A stretch of 64,000 bases of DNA from Tahibacter soli. Lineage in GTDB: Bacteria; Pseudomonadota; Gammaproteobacteria; Xanthomonadales; Rhodanobacteraceae. A model generated the notes under the pieces. That model worked only from the letters and a program-made list of their open reading frames with translations, was not told where the DNA came from and ran no database searches. The stretch's first letter is position 1. Each line of letters starts with the position of its first letter. The stretch is from NCBI RefSeq assembly GCF_025717065.2, contig NZ_JAOVZO020000014.1:310001-374000 (forward strand), given 5' to 3'. A program made the translations under genes and the position numbers. Shown here piece after piece: positions 56,256-64,000 of this stretch.

Positions 56256-58898
56256 TCAGCCGCGGCGCAGCAGCAACTGCGTCATCAGCGCACGCAGCGC
56301 CGGCGGACGCACCGGCTTCAGCAGAAAGCCCCATCCGTTGCGTCTCGCCTGTTCGCGCAACGCCTCGTCGCGCCCGGCCGTGACGAGGATGACCGGCGGC
56401 CGGCACTGCCAGCGCTCGCACAGGCGCGGGTACAGCGCGGGGCCGTCGAGATCGCCGGCCAGGTGGATGTCGAGCAGGACCAGGTCGGGCGCGCCGGCCG
56501 CGTCGGCGGCGGCCAGCGCCGCGTCCGCGGCGCCGGCGAGGCCGACCGTGCATTCCCAGCGCTGCAGCAACGCGCGCGTGGCCTCGCAGACGCGCGGATC
56601 GTCGTCGACGCACCAGACCTCGCAGCCGCGCAGCGACGAGTCGGCGCCGGGATCGGCCGCTGCGGCCGGCTCCGGCACGTCGGCCGCGAGCGCGTCGCCG
56701 CACGGCAGCGTGACGCAGAACACGGTGCCGCGGCCCAGGCGCGAGCGCAGCCCGATCGGATGGCCGAGCAGGCGGCCGATGCGTTCGACGATCGCGAGGC
56801 CGAGACCGGCGCCGCGATCGTTCGCGACACCGTCGTCGAGGCGGCGGAACTCCTCGAAGATTTCGGTGTGCAGGCGTTCGGGAATGCCGGGGCCCTGGTC
56901 GTGCACTTCGATCTTGAGCGCGGCGCCGTCGCGGCGGACGCCGAGCAGGATGCGCCCGCGCGGCGTGTAGCGGATCGCGTTGGAGAGGAAGTTCTGCAGG
57001 ATGCGCCGCAAGAGCGCCTCGTCGCTGCGCACGACGGCCCGCGTCGGCACGCGTTCGAGCGCGAGCCCGCGGCTTTGCGCGACGATGCCGAATTCGCGGC
57101 CGAGCGTATCGAGCAGCGGTTCCAGGCGGAAGTCGCGTACGCGGGTCTGCAAGGTGCCGGCCTCCAGCCGCGCGATGTCGAGCAGGCTGTTGAGGATGGC
57201 GTCCTGCGCGGCCAGCGCGTTGTCGGTGTGGCCGGCGATCTCGCGTTCGTCGTCGTCGCGCAGCCGGCCGCGCAGCGCGGACAGGAACATGCGCGCGGCG
57301 TTCAGCGGCTGCAGCAGGTCGTGCACGGCCGCGGCGACGAAGCGGGTCTTGTAGCGGTTCGCTTTTTCCGCGTCGGCCTTGGCCTCGGCCAGCGCGCGCG
57401 TGCGCTCTTCCACGCGGCGTTCCAGCGCGTCGGCGAGCGAGCGCAGTTCGCGCGCGGCGTTCGCGTAGCTCGTGATGTCGGCATAGCTCGTGACGAAGCC
57501 GCCCTCGGGCAGCGGATTGCCGCGGATCTCGAGCACGGTGCCGTCGTCCTTCTCGCTTTCGCGCAGGTGCGGTTTGCCGCTGCGCAGGAAATCGAGGCGG
57601 CGCTGGATCGAGTCCTCGACCGGGCCGGGACCGAGCAGGCCGCGGCGCGCGTTGTGGCGGAACAGGTCCTCGATCGGACGCCCGACCTTGAGCAGTTCGG
57701 GCGGGAACCGGAACAGCTCGACGTAGCGCGAATTCCAGGCAACGAGTCGCAGCGCCGCATCGATGATGACGACGCCCTGCGGCAGATGCTCGAGGCTGCG
57801 GCTGAGCCCGCTGTCGGCCTGCTGCGCGGCCTGGACGAGTCCGTCCTGCGCCGTGCGCAGCTCCTGCGCGTGCTGGCGCAGCACGGTTTCGAGTTCCTCG
57901 CGACTGCGCTGGCGGTGCGCGGACAGCCGCCGGCGCTGCTGCACGAACAGCACGAGGAAGATCAGCGCGAGCCAGGCGCCGCCGGCGGCGAGCGCGGCGC
58001 TGCGGCTCGCCGCGCCGACGACGCCGGCGTCGTGCAGCAGGTGCAGGCGCCAATGGTTTTCGCCGAGCGCGACGGTCTGCCAGAGCACCGGCCCTGCGAG
58101 CGGCGGCGATTCGAGCCGCGCCATGCGCGCGTCCGGGCCGAGCTCGCGCAGGATTTCCAGGCGCAGCGGCACCAGCGCCTCGTCGGCGTACTGGCGCACC
58201 GTGCGCAGTTCGTCGCGGTCGACCGGCGTCAGCGGGCGCAGCGTGCGGTAGCGCCATTCTTCGCGGCTCGCGAGAAACACGACGTCGTGCGCGTCGCTGA
58301 CGAGCACGATGTCGGCGGTGCTCAGCCATTCGCGTTCGAGCGCGCCGAGTTCGATCTTGATGACGACGACGCCGAGCGCGGCACCGGCCTCGTCGCGGAT
58401 CGCCTGCGAAAGGAAATACCCCGGCTCCCCCGTCGTCACGCCGACGCCGTAGAAGCGACCGCTGCCTTCCGACAGTGCCTGGCGCACGTACGGGCGAAAG
58501 CTGTAGTCGCGGCCGACGTTGCTCGACGGTTCGCGCCAGTTGCTGGCGGCCAGCGCGATGCCGTCGCGGCCGATCAGCGTCAGCGTCGACGCGCGCGTGA
58601 CGCTGTTGGCGCGCTCGAGCTTGAGGTTCAGCGCGTCGTGCCGCGCCGGTTCCGGCTGCGATACGGCGGCGCGCAGTTCCGGGTCGAGCGCGAGCACCTG
58701 CGGCAGCGTGCGGTAGCGGTCGATGCGCTGTTGCAGCGCCTGCGCGTAGAGGTCGAGCTGACGCTGCACCTGCGCCTGCTCGGCGCGCAGCGAGCCGTCG
58801 CCGGCGATATGCCAGGCGGCCGACATCGCAAGCGCCATGACGCCGCCGCCGACGGCCAGCAGCAGTAGCGTCGAGCGATGTTTGCGCGTGATGTGCAT
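56256..58898 (-). CDS. hybrid sensor histidine kinase with DctB-like periplasmic sensor
   Basis: The ATG at 58898 gives 880 residues. TM1 is at about 9-28. A periplasmic double-Cache-type sensor like DctB ([21 protein letters not shown], in part; [28 protein letters not shown]) runs to TM2 at about 303-319. A PAS domain (370-475), coiled coil, HisKA with H526 in [12 protein letters not shown], HATPase ([16 protein letters not shown]) and a C-terminal receiver ([20 protein letters not shown]) follow. In DctB this sensor binds C4-dicarboxylates; a divergent dctA supports the same ligand. A start 96 bp upstream is less likely, as it adds a charged, atypical leader. Confidence 0.92.
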   Translation of the reverse strand: MHITRKHRSTLLLLAVGGGVMALAMSAAWHIAGDGSLRAEQAQVQRQLDLYAQALQQRIDRYRTLPQVLALDPELRAAVSQPEPARHDALNLKLERANSVTRASTLTLIGRDGIALAASNWREPSSNVGRDYSFRPYVRQALSEGSGRFYGVGVTTGEPGYFLSQAIRDEAGAALGVVVIKIELGALEREWLSTADIVLVSDAHDVVFLASREEWRYRTLRPLTPVDRDELRTVRQYADEALVPLRLEILRELGPDARMARLESPPLAGPVLWQTVALGENHWRLHLLHDAGVVGAASRSAALAAGGAWLALIFLVLFVQQRRRLSAHRQRSREELETVLRQHAQELRTAQDGLVQAAQQADSGLSRSLEHLPQGVVIIDAALRLVAWNSRYVELFRFPPELLKVGRPIEDLFRHNARRGLLGPGPVEDSIQRRLDFLRSGKPHLRESEKDDGTVLEIRGNPLPEGGFVTSYADITSYANAARELRSLADALERRVEERTRALAEAKADAEKANRYKTRFVAAAVHDLLQPLNAARMFLSALRGRLRDDDEREIAGHTDNALAAQDAILNSLLDIARLEAGTLQTRVRDFRLEPLLDTLGREFGIVAQSRGLALERVPTRAVVRSDEALLRRILQNFLSNAIRYTPRGRILLGVRRDGAALKIEVHDQGPGIPERLHTEIFEEFRRLDDGVANDRGAGLGLAIVERIGRLLGHPIGLRSRLGRGTVFCVTLPCGDALAADVPEPAAAADPGADSSLRGCEVWCVDDDPRVCEATRALLQRWECTVGLAGAADAALAAADAAGAPDLVLLDIHLAGDLDGPALYPRLCERWQCRPPVILVTAGRDEALREQARRNGWGFLLKPVRPPALRALMTQLLLRRG

Positions 58899-58933
58899 GC
58901 GCCGGAGTGTAGGGCGCCGCGCGCATGCTCGTG

Positions 58934-58950
58934 CTAGTACGAATAGGTTA
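58934..58950. promoter_or_regulatory. AT-rich element in the kinase/dctA divergent promoter region
   Basis: CTAGTACGAATAGGTTA is the only AT-richer stretch in the 127-bp gap between the two divergent genes. It has loose similarity to TACTAATCCGAATGAACTAG (55529-55548) upstream of the NarL-type regulator, which suggests a shared site. No firm -35/-10 pair can be named. Confidence 0.3.
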
Positions 58951-59025
58951 TCGGCGCGGCGGACGCGGCACGGTACAAAGACGCGCCGCCGCATCCCGCC
59001 GCGGCCATGCCGTTCCGGAGCCGCA

Positions 59026-60363
59026 ATGTACGACGCCGCCGCGCCGCTGCCTTTCTACCGCCACCTCTACGTGCAGGTGCTGGCCGCCATCGTGCTGGGC
59101 GTGCTGCTCGGCCACTTCGAGCCGGCCTGGGGCGAGGCGATGAAGCCGCTCGGCGATGCGTTCATCAAGCTCGTGAAGATGATCATCGCGCCGGTGATCT
59201 TCCTGACCATCGTCAACGGCATCGCCGGCATGCCGCAGCTGCACCGCGTCGGCCGCGTGTTCCTGAAGGCGATGGCGTACTTCCTGTTCTTCTCGACGCT
59301 CGCGCTCGTCGTCGGCCTCGTCGTCGCGCACGTGGTGCAGCCCGGCGCCGGCATGCACGCGAACGTGGCGGACCTCGACCAGGGCGCCGTCCGCGACTAC
59401 GTCAACAAGTCGCACGAGCTGAGCCTCACCGGCTTCGTGCTCGACGTCATTCCGCGCACGCTGCTCGGCGCGCTCGTCGGCGACAACATCCTGCAGGTGC
59501 TGTTCGTCGCCGTGCTGTTCGGCATCGCGCTGGCGCAGTGCGGCGAACGCGGCCGGCCCGTCGTCGCGCTGCTCGATACGCTGACCGCGCCGGTGTTCCG
59601 CCTCGTGCACCTGCTCATGCGCGCGGCGCCCGTCGGCGCGTTCGGCGCGATCGCGTTCACGATCGGCAAATACGGCCTCGACGTGCTGACCAACCTCGCC
59701 TGGCTCGTCGGCTCGTTCTACCTGACCTCGCTGCTGTTCGTACTCGTCGTGCTCGGCGCCGTCGCGCGGATCGCCGGCTTCTCGGTGCTCAAGCTGATCC
59801 GCTACCTCAAGGCCGAACTGCTGCTCGTGCTCGGCACGTCCTCGTCCGAGTCGGCGCTGCCGTCGCTGATGGAAAAGATGGAACGCGCCGGCTGCGGCAG
59901 GTCCGTCGTCGGGCTCGTCGTGCCGACCGGGTATTCGTTCAACCTCGACGGGACGAACATCTACATGACGCTGGCGGCACTGTTCATCGCGCAGGCCACC
60001 GACACGCCGCTGACGCTCGGCAACCAGATCGCGCTGCTGCTGGTCGCGATGCTCAGCTCCAAGGGCGCGGCGGGCGTGACCGGCGCCGGTTTCGTCACGC
60101 TCGCGGCCACGCTCGCGGTCGTGCCGGACGTGCCGGTGGCCGGCATGGCACTGATCCTCGGTGTCGACCGCTTCATGAGCGAATGCCGCTCGCTGACCAA
60201 TTTCATCGGCAACGCCGTGGCCACGGTCGTCGTCGCACGCTGGGAGGGCGAACTCGACCGCGACGCGCTGGCACGCGCGCTCGACGCCCGGCCGCGCCCC
60301 ATCGCCGCCGCGCCAGACACCGCGGCCGGCCCCGGCGATCCGGGCGTTCTTGCCGCCGACTGA
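59026..60363 (+). CDS. dctA: DctA-type C4-dicarboxylate:cation symporter
   Basis: An inner-membrane symporter for succinate, fumarate and malate. The protein of 445 residues has about eight TM helices plus re-entrant loops. The family signatures are [42 protein letters not shown] and [13 protein letters not shown]. The ATG follows CCGGAG. It is divergent from the DctB-like kinase, which probably controls it. Glutamate transport (GltP type) is less likely given the context. Confidence 0.95.
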   Translation: MYDAAAPLPFYRHLYVQVLAAIVLGVLLGHFEPAWGEAMKPLGDAFIKLVKMIIAPVIFLTIVNGIAGMPQLHRVGRVFLKAMAYFLFFSTLALVVGLVVAHVVQPGAGMHANVADLDQGAVRDYVNKSHELSLTGFVLDVIPRTLLGALVGDNILQVLFVAVLFGIALAQCGERGRPVVALLDTLTAPVFRLVHLLMRAAPVGAFGAIAFTIGKYGLDVLTNLAWLVGSFYLTSLLFVLVVLGAVARIAGFSVLKLIRYLKAELLLVLGTSSSESALPSLMEKMERAGCGRSVVGLVVPTGYSFNLDGTNIYMTLAALFIAQATDTPLTLGNQIALLLVAMLSSKGAAGVTGAGFVTLAATLAVVPDVPVAGMALILGVDRFMSECRSLTNFIGNAVATVVVARWEGELDRDALARALDARPRPIAAAPDTAAGPGDPGVLAAD

Positions 60364-60410
60364 CAGCGGCCATTCGAGCCGCAGCACCATATTCAAGGGG
60401 AGGAAACACC

Positions 60411-63400
60411 ATGCGCCAGATTCATCGTCCGACACTGCTGGCCGGCGCCGTCGCCGCCGCGCTATGGGCCGCCGCACTGCCCGCCCGCGCGCAGACCGCG
60501 CCGGCCGCCGAGGCCGCGCCGACCGACGCGCCGCCGAAAACCGCGGCGCCGGAAGACGCGGTCCGCATCGAGGAAATCGTCGTCGTCGGCACGCACATCA
60601 AAGGCGCGCAGACCACGGCCGCCCTGCCCGTCGTCGTCGTCGGGCAGGAGCAGATCGACGCCGCCGCGGCCGTGTCCGGGGACGAGCTGTTCCGTTTCAT
60701 CCCGCAGATGGGCGACGTGCTGTTCGACGCGTCGAACAACCCGCAGACCAGCAACGCCGCGCGCGGCGACGTGAACTCGGTCAACCTGCGCTCGCTCGGC
60801 GTCGGCAACACGCTGGTGCTGCTCAACGGTCGGCGCCTCGTGCAGCATCCGACCAGCCAGGGCACGTCCGACACCGGCACCGTGCCGGTGCAGAGCTTCA
60901 ATTCCAACGCGATTCCGGTCAGCGGGCTGGAGCGGCTCGAAATCCTGCTCGACGGCGCGGCCGCGATCTACGGCGCCGACGCCGTCGCCGGCGTGGTCAA
61001 CACCGTGCTGCAGGAAGATTTCGACGGCGTCACGCTCAGCACGCGCTACGGCACCGCCGAAGGCACGCGCATGAACGAGTTCGAGACCAACGTGCTCGCC
61101 GGGAAGACCGGGGAGCGCGGCAACGTGTCGGTATTCCTGAACTACGTCGACCGCAGCGCGCTGTGGGCCGCCGACCAGGACTACACCGCGAGCGACGACC
61201 TGCGTCCGCTGTTCGCCGACGAGCCCGGCTACGCGGGACTCGCGAGCCTCGACGGCCGCGCCTCGAACACGCCGTGGGCGCGGCTGACGGTCGGCGCGCG
61301 GCCGGTGATCCGTTCCGGCGGCACGGCCGTCACCGCCAGCGCCGGCACGTTCCACGTGCAGCCCGACAGCTTCGGCGGCTGCGGCGTCGCGTTCGGCGAC
61401 GGCCTGTGCCTCGCCAGCGGCAACCACAACTTCAACACGACGCACCGCGACATGCGCTTCGACACGCGCGTCGGCACCACGGTGCGGCCCTCGGTCGAGC
61501 GCATCAACACCTACCTCACCGGCCACTACGAACTGACGCCCGCGATCGAGGCGTTCGGCGAGCTCGGCTACTACCGCGCGGTCAGCGAGGCGGTGCAGCC
61601 GGCCGTCGTCAATCTCAACAGCATCTGGATTCCGGCCGGCAACTACTGGAACCCGTTCGGCCCGGTCGCGTTCGCCGACGGCACGCCGAACCCGAACCGC
61701 CTGCCGAACCTCACCGGCGTGCCGAACGAAGGCCTGCCGGTGCAGATGTCGAACTACCGCTACGTCGACGCGGGCTTCCAGAACGTGCGCGTGGAGAACT
61801 ACCAGTCGCGCTTCGTCGGCGGCCTGCGCGGCACCTGGGGCGGCTTCGACTGGGAATCGGCGCTGGTCTATTCCGAGGCCGAGGCCGAGGACCGCTCGCC
61901 GAACGTCAACATGACCGCGCTGCAGCGCCAGCTCGCGCTGTCCACGCCCGACGCGTACAACCCGTTCAGCGGCGGCTGCGCCGGCACGCCGTCCTACGGC
62001 GACTGCTCGCCGAGTTCGGCGGCGGCGATCGATGCGATCGTGTTCGATCTCGTGCGCACGTCGCGCACGACGCTGAGCATGGCCGACTTCCGCATGAACC
62101 GCGCCGACCTGTTCGAGCTGCCGGCCGGATCGGCCGGCATCGCGTTCGGCGTCGAGGCGCGGCGCGAGACCCAGAGCGACGACCGCGACGCGAACGTCGA
62201 CGGCACCTACACGTTCACCGACAGCGTGACCGGCGCCACGAACCTCAGCAACGTCGCGGCGGTCAGCCCGAATCCGGACACCGAAGGCTCGCGCACGGTC
62301 GGTTCGGGCTATGTCGAATTCGCGCTGCCGCTGGTGGCGCCGGCGATGGACGTGCCGCTGGTGCACCGCCTCGACATGCAGCTCGCCGCACGCTACGAGC
62401 ACTATTCCGACTTCGGCTCGGTGGCCAAGCCGAAGATCGCGCTCGCCTGGGACCTCGTCGACGGTTTGCGCCTGCGCGGCTCGTATTCCGAAGGCTTCCG
62501 CGCGCCGAACCTCGAACAGACCCATGCGACGCAGTACTCGCGCCTCGCCAACGGCGTCGACCACGTTCGCTGCGAGGCCGACCTGCGCGCCGGCCGCATC
62601 GCTTCGTTCGCCGACTGCACGCAGACCACGTCGGGCGTGTCGCTGCTCGTCGCCGGCAATCCGGACCTCGAGCCCGAAGAGAGCAAGAGCACGTCGTTCG
62701 GCTTCGTCTTCCAGCCGGGCTTCGTGCCCGAGGAATACGGCCGCATCACGCTGACCGCCGACCGCTGGCGCATCGAGCAGGAGCAGATCGTGGGCCTGCT
62801 CGGCGCGCAGACGGCGCTGACGCTCGACTATCTGAACCGCGTCGGCGGCGGCGCGAACCCGCTGGTCGTACGCGCGGCGCCGACCGCCGAGGACATCGCG
62901 CTGTTCGCCGGCACCGGCATCGATCCGGTCGGCCAGGCCATCTCGGTCTCCGACCGCTTCATCAACCTGCAGCCGCAGACCGCGGGCGGCCTCGACTTCG
63001 GCCTGAACTGGGTGCTGCGCGGTACGCGCTTCGGCAACTTCAGCGTCGACCTCAACGCGACCAAACTGCTCGAGTTCACGCGCGACCCGGGCCCCGTCGT
63101 CGCCGCGCTCTACGCCGCGCGCGCGGCCGGCACGATCGACGCCGGCACGCCCCTGCCCGACCCGACGCAGCTGATCGGCCAGAACGGGCGGCCGCGCTGG
63201 CGCGCGAGCGGTTCTTTGACCTGGAGCCGCGGCCCCTGGCGCGCCGGCATCTCGTCGCAGTACATGAGCAGCTTCGAACAGGCGCAGCTCCTCAGCGAAT
63301 CGGGCGTACCGTTCAAGGTCGACGACCGGCTCATCACGAACCTCTTCGGGCAGTATCGTTTCTACAACGAGACCACGGTGCGCGTGGGCGTGCGCGACGT

Positions 63401-63500
63401 CACCGACGAGGGCCCGGCGCTGGCCGACGGCGGCTATCGCGGCTCGCTGCACAATCCCTGGGGTCGCTACTGGTACGTGAGCGTCAGCAAGACGTTCTGA
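60411..63500 (+). CDS. TonB-dependent outer-membrane receptor
   Basis: A receptor of 1029 residues: signal peptide (cut near ARA), a TonB-box-like segment EEIVVVGTHIKG, the plug (LVLLNGRRLV, GLERLEILLDGAAAIYGADAVAGVVN) and a beta-barrel ending in VSVSKTF with the terminal Phe needed for insertion. It belongs to the large TonB receptors common in Lysobacterales. The substrate is unknown; it lies 47 bp after dctA behind a GGGGAGG site. A role in uptake of a substrate linked to the hydrolase and DctA is inferred. Confidence 0.95.
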   Translation: MRQIHRPTLLAGAVAAALWAAALPARAQTAPAAEAAPTDAPPKTAAPEDAVRIEEIVVVGTHIKGAQTTAALPVVVVGQEQIDAAAAVSGDELFRFIPQMGDVLFDASNNPQTSNAARGDVNSVNLRSLGVGNTLVLLNGRRLVQHPTSQGTSDTGTVPVQSFNSNAIPVSGLERLEILLDGAAAIYGADAVAGVVNTVLQEDFDGVTLSTRYGTAEGTRMNEFETNVLAGKTGERGNVSVFLNYVDRSALWAADQDYTASDDLRPLFADEPGYAGLASLDGRASNTPWARLTVGARPVIRSGGTAVTASAGTFHVQPDSFGGCGVAFGDGLCLASGNHNFNTTHRDMRFDTRVGTTVRPSVERINTYLTGHYELTPAIEAFGELGYYRAVSEAVQPAVVNLNSIWIPAGNYWNPFGPVAFADGTPNPNRLPNLTGVPNEGLPVQMSNYRYVDAGFQNVRVENYQSRFVGGLRGTWGGFDWESALVYSEAEAEDRSPNVNMTALQRQLALSTPDAYNPFSGGCAGTPSYGDCSPSSAAAIDAIVFDLVRTSRTTLSMADFRMNRADLFELPAGSAGIAFGVEARRETQSDDRDANVDGTYTFTDSVTGATNLSNVAAVSPNPDTEGSRTVGSGYVEFALPLVAPAMDVPLVHRLDMQLAARYEHYSDFGSVAKPKIALAWDLVDGLRLRGSYSEGFRAPNLEQTHATQYSRLANGVDHVRCEADLRAGRIASFADCTQTTSGVSLLVAGNPDLEPEESKSTSFGFVFQPGFVPEEYGRITLTADRWRIEQEQIVGLLGAQTALTLDYLNRVGGGANPLVVRAAPTAEDIALFAGTGIDPVGQAISVSDRFINLQPQTAGGLDFGLNWVLRGTRFGNFSVDLNATKLLEFTRDPGPVVAALYAARAAGTIDAGTPLPDPTQLIGQNGRPRWRASGSLTWSRGPWRAGISSQYMSSFEQAQLLSESGVPFKVDDRLITNLFGQYRFYNETTVRVGVRDVTDEGPALADGGYRGSLHNPWGRYWYVSVSKTF

Positions 63501-63513
63501 CGGAGGCTTGGGA

Positions 63514-64000
63514 ATGCGCGGAAAGACGATCGGATGCGTGCTCGCGGCGCTGCTGGCCGCTTCGGCGGCGCGGGCGGCGGACAAGGCGCCCGAGGCGACG
63601 GCTTTTTCGGCCGTCGCCTGTCCCGCGGCGGTCGCGCCGTTCGCCGACTGCTTCAGCGCGCCCGACGGACACGGCGCGTGGCTGCTCGCCGCGATGCCGC
63701 GCCAGTGGAACAAGCGGCTCGTCGTCCACGCGCACGGCGGGCCGCGCCTGGGCGAGCCGCAGGCCGGCGATTCGGCCGAAGACCTCGCGCGTTTCGCGGT
63801 GATGGTCGAAAGCGGCTACGCCTGGATCGGGTCGACCTACCGGCGCGGTGGCTACGGCGTGCGCATGGCCGCGGCCGGCGTCGACGAGAGCCGCCGCCTG
63901 TTCTGGGCGCGGTGGGGCCGGCCCGAGCGCACGCTGCTGCACGGTCAGTCGTGGGGCGGCAACGTGGCGGCCAAGACGGCCGAGCTCTATGCGCTCGACG
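63514..64000 (+). CDS. secreted alpha/beta hydrolase (3' truncated by window edge)
   Basis: The first 162 residues only. A signal peptide (VLAALLAASAARA) is followed by the start of an alpha/beta-hydrolase fold: an oxyanion-loop HAHGGP and the nucleophile elbow HGQSWGG (GxSxG type). The ATG follows CGGAGG, 13 bp after the TonB receptor, so they are probably co-transcribed. The esterase or peptidase substrate cannot be told from this part. Confidence 0.88.
   Translation, partial: MRGKTIGCVLAALLAASAARAADKAPEATAFSAVACPAAVAPFADCFSAPDGHGAWLLAAMPRQWNKRLVVHAHGGPRLGEPQAGDSAEDLARFAVMVESGYAWIGSTYRRGGYGVRMAAAGVDESRRLFWARWGRPERTLLHGQSWGGNVAAKTAELYALD

Noticed and set aside
58940-58960. A perfect GCCGATAA on the minus strand before the hybrid kinase
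   Set aside because: No TAAA or TCAA lies 15 nt upstream, and the kinase is not a flagellar gene, so a FliA promoter is not supported.

Overview
The window is a high-GC (about 70% by eye) gammaproteobacterial chromosome segment. It is most like Lysobacterales (the Xanthomonas/Lysobacter group). The evidence is a Pseudomonas/Vibrio-style polar-flagellum locus with sigma-54 control, a PilZ gene directly after fliC-fliD-fliS-fliT, and the rpoN2 - receiver-only regulator (VemR type) - fleQ cassette known from Xanthomonas. Nearly every base up to about 53.6 kb belongs to flagellar or chemotaxis genes. No IS element, phage gene, CRISPR array, tRNA or rRNA gene was seen.

Region 1 (1-3.06 kb, minus strand) runs flgA (apparently frameshifted), flgM, flgN, then an uncharacterised histidine kinase and the start of a response regulator. 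A sigma-54 promoter precedes flgA and a sigma-28 promoter precedes flgM. Region 2 (3.1-14.4 kb, plus) holds cheV and the rod/hook/ring/junction operon flgBCDEFGHIJKL, with a sigma-54 promoter before flgB. Region 3 (14.4-18.4 kb) is fliC behind a consensus sigma-28 promoter, a long inverted repeat, then fliD-fliS-fliT-pilZ. Region 4 (18.5-22.5 kb) is regulatory: a NarL-type regulator, rpoN2, a VemR-like receiver and fleQ. Region 5 (22.5-39.4 kb) is fliEFGHIJK (sigma-54), then fliLMNOPQR-flhBA-flhF-flhG-fliA (a second sigma-54 promoter before fliL), almost all joined by ATGA/GTGA overlaps.

Region 6 (39.4-53.6 kb) carries two chemosensory sets side by side. The first is cheY-cheZ-cheA with the motor pair motC-motD and a cheW. 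The second is STAS-cheY-cheA-cheW-MCP-cheR-cheD-cheB plus a second, short MCP. Two sigma-28 promoters lie here, before motC and before the STAS gene.

Region 7 (53.7-64 kb) leaves the flagellar theme. It holds a PAS/NarX-type kinase, a small secreted protein, a NarL-type regulator, a large hybrid kinase with a DctB-like periplasmic sensor, a DctA-type C4-dicarboxylate transporter, a TonB-dependent receptor and a truncated secreted alpha/beta hydrolase.

The inferred hierarchy is as follows. RpoN2 and FleQ, with VemR, drive flgA, flgB, fliE and fliL. FliA, held by FlgM, drives fliC, flgM-flgN-kinase, motC-motD and the second chemosensory cluster. FlhF and FlhG set polar number and place. Functions are by family resemblance read from the sequence; no database search was run.
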